Shown: positions 57,989 through 64,000 of the stretch, piece after piece
How the letters are laid out: each line of letters starts with the position of its first letter
Numbering within the stretch: the first letter of the stretch is position 1
DNA from: Posidonia oceanica
Taxonomy: Eukaryota; Streptophyta; Magnoliopsida; Alismatales; Posidoniaceae
Assembly (NCBI GenBank): GCA_037176725.1
Contig: JAZBRS010000011.1
Span: 8,308,001-8,372,000 of the forward strand
Length of the DNA: 64,000 nt
Direction: 5' to 3'
Position numbers and translations under genes: made by a program
Notes under the pieces: model-generated
Seen by the model: the letters and a program-made list of their open reading frames with translations, nothing else
Told to the model about the DNA's origin: nothing
The model's database searches: none

Positions 57989-60640
57989 TGTGAGCCGGTT
58001 AGCTTTGTACCTGATCTTGAATGTGTCAACTCCTTGGCCGTTCACAGCAACCCCTTCCGGATGGTCGAAAATGTCTGTCACAGATGGGGCTATGTCAAGG
58101 GAGCGCCGCTTGGGCAATATGGCCAAGGAATCGGTGAGCCTATCAGAGCAGTAGAGTGAAGAGATTCTGAAGATCTCGGATATGATCCACAGTCTAGCAA
58201 AGATAGATGCCTGTTGCCCAAGGATCAGACGATAGCTATCCCGCAGGACCTCACTAACTTCACCAGTGCAGGTATCCTGGAATCTAACAGCAGTGAAGCC
58301 TTAGCACAACAGGCGTCATGCCCAAGTTCTCAACTGCTAGAGGAAGAATGGGTCTGCATCGAAGACTACTACTCAGATGAGGAGGAGTTTGGTATAGTTG
58401 AGGCAGCCCCAACCAGCAGCAAGGATCAGCTCAGTGCGACTGCGTCGCGGTCAGTTTGCTTGGCACTCACTAATGAAGAAGCAGAATTGGCAAACCCGGG
58501 GGCGGGGCAGATAGTTTCCCCTCTTCCTGCAGCATCACCAAAGTTGCCGACAGTCGCAACTGCAGCACCAAAGTCAGAAGCACGCCCGCTGGCGTTATCC
58601 AGTAGTCAGCTTGTGGCCACAGCCGCACCAGCATGGAAATCACCTTCTCAAGTGGCACAGTCAGTTGGATCAGGCGACAGCGTGACTCAGCCACCATCAT
58701 TGACAGCGGCACAAGCAAGCCAGGCGGCTCTGTCAGGCACACCTCTGTCAGGCACACTGCTGTCAGCCTCAGCAGATCTTGCTATGTGGAAGATTCTCGT
58801 CGTTGCTACTGGGAGACCACCACTATCACCCACGGGCACCGGCGCCTCATCCCCAAGCATGGCGGCCCAGCCATTAGCCCCTCAGAAGAGCAGTTGTGCC
58901 TCCCCGTTGGCAGTAGCAGTGATCTTGGCAGCATACCCAGCAGCAGCAAAGCAGATGCCCCAAGCAGCAGAAAGCCCAGCAGTCGAGCCAGGGCCGGCCG
59001 CAAGCCTGGCAGTCGCTTACTACGTCGACTCACCCTTGGATGATGAGGCTGGAGCGGCTACTGATGCTCAGATTGATTTCTCTATGGGAGACTTGGAGCA
59101 GTTATTCCAGGAGCAACTCGCGTCGCTAGCGCAGGACGTGGCAGAGCATGAGACTGCACAGAAGAGGGGGAAGGCCGTGGCCACAGATCCCTCTATCATG
59201 GTTCTAGAGGAGGATCTAGCGCTCGAGGCACCCGTCAGACCAGATGAGCTGATCACCCTGCAGCCAGGGAGTGGGTCTCGTTGGTTCGTGTAGCGCATGC
59301 CACACTTAGACAATGCAGCTGGCGATAGTACCTTGATCAGCTGCCAGCCTGATGTATCCTTGGCAAGCACACTAGAGCATGCAGAAGAAGCAACTGCACA
59401 GCAGATACCAGCAGCATCAGCACCACAGGTAGCACCAGTAGCATAGCAAGTAATAGTGGTACAACATGCAGAGCCCCATGCAGAGCACCATGCAGAGTCC
59501 CATGCAGAGCACCATGCAGAGCAACATGCCGAGCCCCATGCAGAGCAACATGCAGAGCCCCATGCAGAGCAACATGCCGAGCCCCATGCAGAGCACCATG
59601 TAGAGCACCATGCAGAGCAACATGCAGAGCCCTTTGCAGAGCAACATGCCGAGCCCTTTGCAGAGCACCATGCAGAGAAACATGCAGAGCAACATGCAGT
59701 AGTAGTAGAGCAACATGTCGTGCCCCATGCAGAGCAACATGCAGAGCCCCATGCAGAGCACCATGTAGAGCACCATGCAGAGCAACATGCAGAGCCCCAT
59801 GCAGAGCAACATGCTGAGCCCCTTGTAGAGCACCATGTAGAGAAACATGCAGAGCAACATGCAGTAGTAGTAGAGCACCATGCAGAGAAACATGCAGTAG
59901 TGGTAGAGCAACATGCAGTAGTAGTAGAGCAACATGTAGTAGTAGTAGAGCAACATGCACCTGTGGTGGTAGAGCAATATGCACAAGTAGCGGCAGTACA
60001 ACACACATCGGTAGCGGCACAATATGCACAAGCAGAAATACAGAAGGCACAAGCGGCACAGCAGCAAGCAGTAACACATGCATCCCCCATACAACAGGTA
60101 GTAGCACAGTTAGCCCCAGTACAGTCAGCAGCAGCAGAATTAACAGAATCAGTAGAGTTAGAGTAGGCAGAGCCAGCTGAGGAGCTTGCCAGGACAGAGG
60201 TCGCACACCGAGGGTATAAAAACACTCGTGTTTGCGTGACCATCCTGAAGCGTCACTAGGGCCAAGCAGCGGAACACCTACACTCCTTTGATATCTCAGA
60301 CCCCACTTTTGAGAAGGAGATCCTCTCAGAGCTTATTGCATATGGAGAGGAGGATGATGCAGGCGAAGATGAGAATGATGAACCATCGCCTGAGTTTCGG
60401 CCCCGCGACGACGATCCAGAAGGCCCCAACCTACATGTCGAAGAAGAGACAGAGGTTGTCAGCATTGGCATAGCAGAAGAAGTCAGAGAGGTCCGCATTA
60501 GTGCTCTTCTATCGCCCCAGGCTAGAGCAAAATTCATCACATTCTTGAAGGAGTATGCGGATGTCTTCGCCTGGAGCTATGAGGATATGGTTGGCCTCGA
60601 CATTGAGATAGTTGTGCACAACCTGCCCCTAGACCCAGAT
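57989..60640 (+). pseudogene. Pol region between protease and RT, with inserted repeat
   Basis: The protease frame continues, reading FVPDLECVNSLAVHSNPFRM and GAPLGQYGQGIGEPIRAVE, then an acidic DYYSDEEEF motif (58370), an Ala/Ser/Pro-rich stretch (58440-59290), the HAE minisatellite and FRPRDDDPEGPNLHVEE (60400). Stops are TGA near 58154 and TAG near 59291, 59444, 60164 and 60257. In Ogre elements an intron lies between protease and RT; I cannot tell whether part of this is intron. Confidence 0.65.
59456..59950 (+). repeat. 12-bp in-frame minisatellite (HAE-x repeat)
   Basis: CATGCAGAGCCC and variants (CATGCAGAGCAC, CATGCCGAGCCC) repeat about 38 times in the pol frame, encoding His-Ala-Glu followed by Pro, His or Gln. 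Towards the end units become GTAGTAGTAGAGCAACAT (Val-Val-Val-Glu-Gln-His). The opposite strand stays open too, as Cys-, Ala- or Leu-rich shadows. Confidence 0.92.
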
Positions 60641-61126
60641 GCAAGGCCAGTAAAGCAAAAGCTAAGGCGATGGCAACCGCAGTGGCTACTTATGATCAAA
60701 GAAGAGATCATGAAGTAGCACAATGTTAACTTCCTCAAGGTCGTCCTTTACCCTGAGTGGCTTGCAAATGTCGTCCCAGTACCTAAAAAAGATGGACGAG
60801 TTCGCATGTGCATCGACTATCGGGACCTGAACAAGGCGAGTCCCAAGGATGATTTTCCACTACCGCACATTGGCATCCTGGTCGACAACACTGCAAGGCA
60901 CAAGATGCTCTCTTTTATGGACGGCTTCTCTGGCTACAACCAGATCAGAATGGCAGAGGAAGATATGGAGAAAACATCATTTATCACCCCTTGGGGTGTC
61001 TTCTGCTGTCAAGTTATGTTGTTTGGGCTAAAAAATGCTGGTGCAACCTATCAGAGGGCCATGAATGCACTTTTCGACGACCTCATGCATCAAGAAGTTG
61101 AGGTATACATGGATGATCAAGCCTAG
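60641..61126 (+). pseudogene. Element 2 reverse transcriptase, N-terminal half
   Basis: RT motifs in order: PVPKKDGRVRMCIDYRDLNK (60778), SPKDDFPLPHI, MLSFMDGFSGYNQIRMAEED, TSFITPWGVFCCQVMLFGLK, GATYQRAMNALFDDLM and the catalytic YMDD at about 61106. A TAG at about 60717 breaks the frame upstream. Two codons after YMDD comes a stop, and no further RT, RNase H or integrase sequence follows before the PPT 85 bp later, so a deletion removed the rest. Confidence 0.9.
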
Positions 61127-61210
61127 CCTACAGTTGTTTTGCGCTCCTGCCGGCGTCAGGTAGGGTGTCTTGTCTACCTTGAGCAGCGGTCTCGCTATGC
61201 TTGACCTCGC

Positions 61211-61224
61211 TCAGGGAGGGGCAC
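61211..61224 (+). other. Element 2 polypurine tract
   Basis: CAGGGAGGGGCACT lies directly before the 3' LTR start TGTAGACACCCC. Confidence 0.88.
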
Positions 61225-64000
61225 TTGTAGACACCCCATTCTGACAGCCTGGAAGTTGGTTGTTTTCTTTTGCAGGCTCGTGTGGATTCTGGAATGACAC
61301 CCCTTTTCTAACCCATTTTTCTAACCCAAAATCAAGCCTAAACCTTGCCCAAACCCTAGAAGCCTTAACCCAAGCCTATTTGCAACTTTTAAAACCCTTC
61401 TAGGCCCAAGCCCAAGCCCATTTGCAGCTTTGGCCAACTGAGTGTGTTGGACGCTAGATTAGGCAGCGTCCAACATTGGACGCGCCCTGTGCTAGCATCC
61501 AACGTTGGACACCTCCTGCTCCGGCGTCCAATGACTCGGTTGTAGTAGCGGCTGCTCCGCCCCCTTCGGCTCACCGCCTGTCCACTCCATCGCCTCCCCG
61601 CACTTACTACCTGTCCCCTCTCCCACTCCACGCCATCCACTACCTTCTAAGCTCAAGTAACTGCCCATCCCCTCCTCATCAGCCCCTAATCTGCTCTCTA
61701 ACCCCTCATAGCAGCAGCTGACTTCCGTCGCCCGCACCTGCCACTGCCCTGACCTTGCCGGCCTTCTGACAACGCCCATGCCCTCCTCTGACAATCCTCG
61801 TGGCTTCCCCACACTCACCCGCACCTGCCACCACCTGCAATTGCCAGAATTTGGCATGCAACTTCGCCTACCAGCACTTGAACCCATGCCATTGCAACAA
61901 AATCGCAACTTCATGCCTTTGCCACATTCACCACATCGAGCCAAGAGAGAATTCGTCGCTTCCGAGAGTAAGAGTGATCATCCACCTTCCCTCTCGACCC
62001 GTCGCGACCTCTTCTGGAGCTTCGAGCAGCCTGCGCGAGCTCGTCGGAGTAGCTGCTGCCAACACACCCGCACCTGCAACACCGGCAAGCGGGGTGGAGT
62101 TGCCGTTCCAGGCCGTCAAACGGTAAGCACTCTATCCCCGTAGCTTTTGCATGCCTATTAGCACATCCCCATGCATTTTTACACTTTATTGAATCCTTTT
62201 GGTCGTGATTCGCGGCCAAGAGAGAGTTCAGTGTGTTGGACGCACCAGCTGGTGCGTCCAACGTTGGACGCGGCCTAGGCCGGCGTCCAACACCCTGTCT
62301 GGCCTTGCTCTTGTTCTGTTGCTCTCCATGCTTTGTTACTGCTTGCCACTTTATAAATCCATGCTACATGCTTCCTTAGATGTCCTTTGATGCTATGCCA
62401 TGCCTATTTGCTTGTTCCATGCTTGTTTGAATCGTCTTTGCATGCTCTGATGACAGTCTGTCATCTGCCTGCATTGGACGCCAGGGTGAGCCACGTCCAA
62501 CATTGGACACTGGTTCACCTAGCATCCAACACCCCTATTAGTTATAACTTGCTGCCATGCCTACACTATGCCCATTTTTTGATGCTTATTCATGATTCAT
62601 GCTTGCTTAGAGATGCCTGGCCCCTATGGCAACTATGCTTAGGTCTGCTAAGATCTTTTTAAGTTACATGTTCCTTGTTGCAAGTTTTTAATCTTTTATC
62701 TCTTATGCATATGTTTCCTCTCTTACATTCCATGAGTTGAATGCTTGTTGTGGATGTTCCTTTCCTGTTATGGCATGTTTCAGTAGTTTGCATGCATATA
62801 GGTGGGGTTAGAGCTGAGCTCCCCCTTAGCACAGGTAGGTCTGCATGCTTTGGTCGTTGGACGCTGCTGACTCCAGCGTCTAACGTCCTGGCTCCTCATT
62901 TTGTTGTTTAAAGCTTGCATAATGCCCTGATTTTGCTTGTTTGCGTATCTCCTGTGTTTCCATGCATGCTTAACTTCTTTAGCAACTGTTCTTTAATTTC
63001 TTTGGATTATTTTGCTATTTTATGCATGTTTTTTGTGTGTTGTGCCTCCCAGGGCGTTGTACGCGGCTGGTGCTGGCGTCCAACATTGGACGCCAGGCTA
63101 GCTCGTGTCCAACACCCTGGTTGTGTCTCTAGCCTGGCACAAGCTGCTACTGGTAAGTTTTGGTTTTCTTTTGTGATCCCATGTTTGCATGTTTGTCCTA
63201 TGCTCATCTCCAGTAGCCCAAATGCATGTTCCCATTTTCACTTTTGCTTTTGTATGCCTTCTTATCTCTTTGTCTTCTGGTCTGTGTTAGACGCCTATCC
63301 CTTCGGCGTCTAACGTTGGACGCCAAGCCTACAGGCGTCCAACAACCTGCTTGCTTTGATCTTTCATCCTGGCTTGCTCCTTGCTCTGATTCCTCTTCTA
63401 ATCTTCTGTTAGGTTAGTCTTGCATGTCATGCACCCATTTAGTTGCATTTTTGCATCTGTATTGCATCCATGTAGCTAGAATGCATTGTTTTCCAATATC
63501 TACATGCTGTTTGCCTCTAGCAGGTGTTGGACGCCAGTAATGCTAGCGTCCAACGTTGGACGCTGGTGTTCCCAGCGTCTAATGCTTGCAGATGGCTGAT
63601 AGTCGTTTTAAAACGCTGATTTTGCTTTCTTTGCCGTTTCCTACGTTTTATGGCTTCTAATGCTTGCTACAAGCCCTATGCATGCTGCCCAACCCTTTGT
63701 TCTAGTTTGACACCCTGCTTTGCACCGTTTTTCGTGTTTCGCACCGTTTTCTGCACTTTTGCCTCGTTTCCCGCACTTTGCATCATTTTTCGCACCCTGC
63801 ATAGTTTTCTGCACCCCCTTCTGCATCAATTTCTGCACCCTACATTGTTTCCCGCATTTCGCACCATTTTCTGCACCCGCTTTGCTTTATCGCTTGCATG
63901 TTGCTTGCATTGCTTGGTTTCCCCACCGTTTTGCTTTATCGCTTGCATCTGCATTTAGGGCTATGATGCTTACTGCCTAGGAGTTCTCACGAACCAGGGT
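61225..64000 (+). repeat. Element 2 3' LTR, cut by the window end
   Basis: Collinear with 50122 to about 52917. The last bases (GGAGTTCTCACGAACC) are the beginning of the shared 3' module, so roughly 535 bp of LTR are missing to the right. Confidence 0.93.
61446..63583. repeat. Seven hairpin cassettes, stem word TTGGACGC (3' LTR)
   Basis: Clusters at 61446-61534, 62235-62292, 62471-62530, 62856-62885, 63076-63113, 63286-63343 and 63525-63583 correspond one to one to the 5' LTR. The fourth has lost exactly one 29-bp hairpin. The sixth begins with GTTAGACGCC and GGCGTCTAAC, showing a second stem word inside the same LTR. Confidence 0.88.

Larger units (their letters stand above)
50122..64000 (+). 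mobile_element. Element 2: Tat/Ogre-like LTR retrotransposon with truncated pol
   Basis: 5' LTR 50122-53452, PBS 53454-53471, gag 54399-56884, pol frame 57035-61126, PPT 61211-61224 and 3' LTR from 61225 past the window end. Pol stops at the RT YMDD box: the rest of RT, RNase H and integrase are gone. By eye about 9 of the first 78 LTR bases differ between the two LTRs, mostly transitions, so it is clearly older than element D. The right-hand TSD (expected AAGGC) is beyond the window. Confidence 0.92.

Noticed and set aside
59068..60243. Minus-strand Cys/Ala-rich frames of up to 391 codons
   Set aside because: Antisense shadows of the 12-bp HAE minisatellite and neighbouring pol.

Overview
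The window is plant nuclear DNA, from an angiosperm with a large, repeat-rich genome. The evidence is plant-type transposons of every major class: an L1-type LINE, a CACTA element with an intron-containing Transposase_24-type gene, a MuDR-type MULE, and several Ty3/gypsy elements of the Tat/Ogre kind with long LTRs and a PBS of the tRNA-Arg type. There are plant mobile domain (PMD) genes, and captured pieces of the plant genes for Elongator subunit 3 and a PP2A B' subunit. I cannot name the species. I see no intact host gene, no rRNA or tRNA gene and no CRISPR array. Essentially everything is nested mobile DNA, mostly inactivated by C-to-T type nonsense changes.

Layout. A LINE (1-20487, 5' end outside the window, poly-A at 20476-20487) carries two insertions: a 5.98-kb solo LTR (881-6862, TSD GATAC) and an 11.6-kb CACTA element (7578-19203, TSD TAT). 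Removing each insertion plus one TSD copy restores the LINE reading frame exactly. The CACTA element carries, antisense to its own transposon gene, exons of ELP3 and a PP2A B' (B56) subunit, plus exons I could not identify. Next is a region read as a MULE: a GRF-type zinc-finger gene (20914-21500, +) converges on a degenerate MURA transposase gene (-), whose C-terminal tail (about 22160-22437) is separated from its body (32339-35190) by element D. Element D is a 9.9-kb LTR retrotransposon on the minus strand (22438-32333, TSD CTTGC) that keeps gag but has lost nearly all of pol.

From 35198 rightwards lies a stack of Tat/Ogre-like elements. Element E starts at 35198 and its 5' LTR ends at 49374. 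That LTR is interrupted by a truncated minus-strand element B (about 37072-42100) and contains two broken genes, a multi-exon PMD gene (44348-46650) and a DUF7745-like gene (47182-48568). E's leader (49375-50121) is interrupted by element 2 (50122 to beyond the window end), a relative with a 3.33-kb 5' LTR, gag, protease, a 12-bp minisatellite in frame within pol, and an RT cut off at its YMDD box just before the 3' LTR.

The most unusual signal is a set of about 60-bp cassettes, mostly two tandem hairpins each. They recur in the LTRs of D and element 2 and in the interior of D. They share the layout GTTnnACGC-loop-GCGTnnAAC, while the stem word differs (TTATACGC, TTGGACGC, TTAGACGC). Both LTR pairs differ from each other by whole gains or losses within these cassettes. 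The LTRs of E, B, element 2 and the solo LTR also share a conserved 3' module attached to unrelated bodies.
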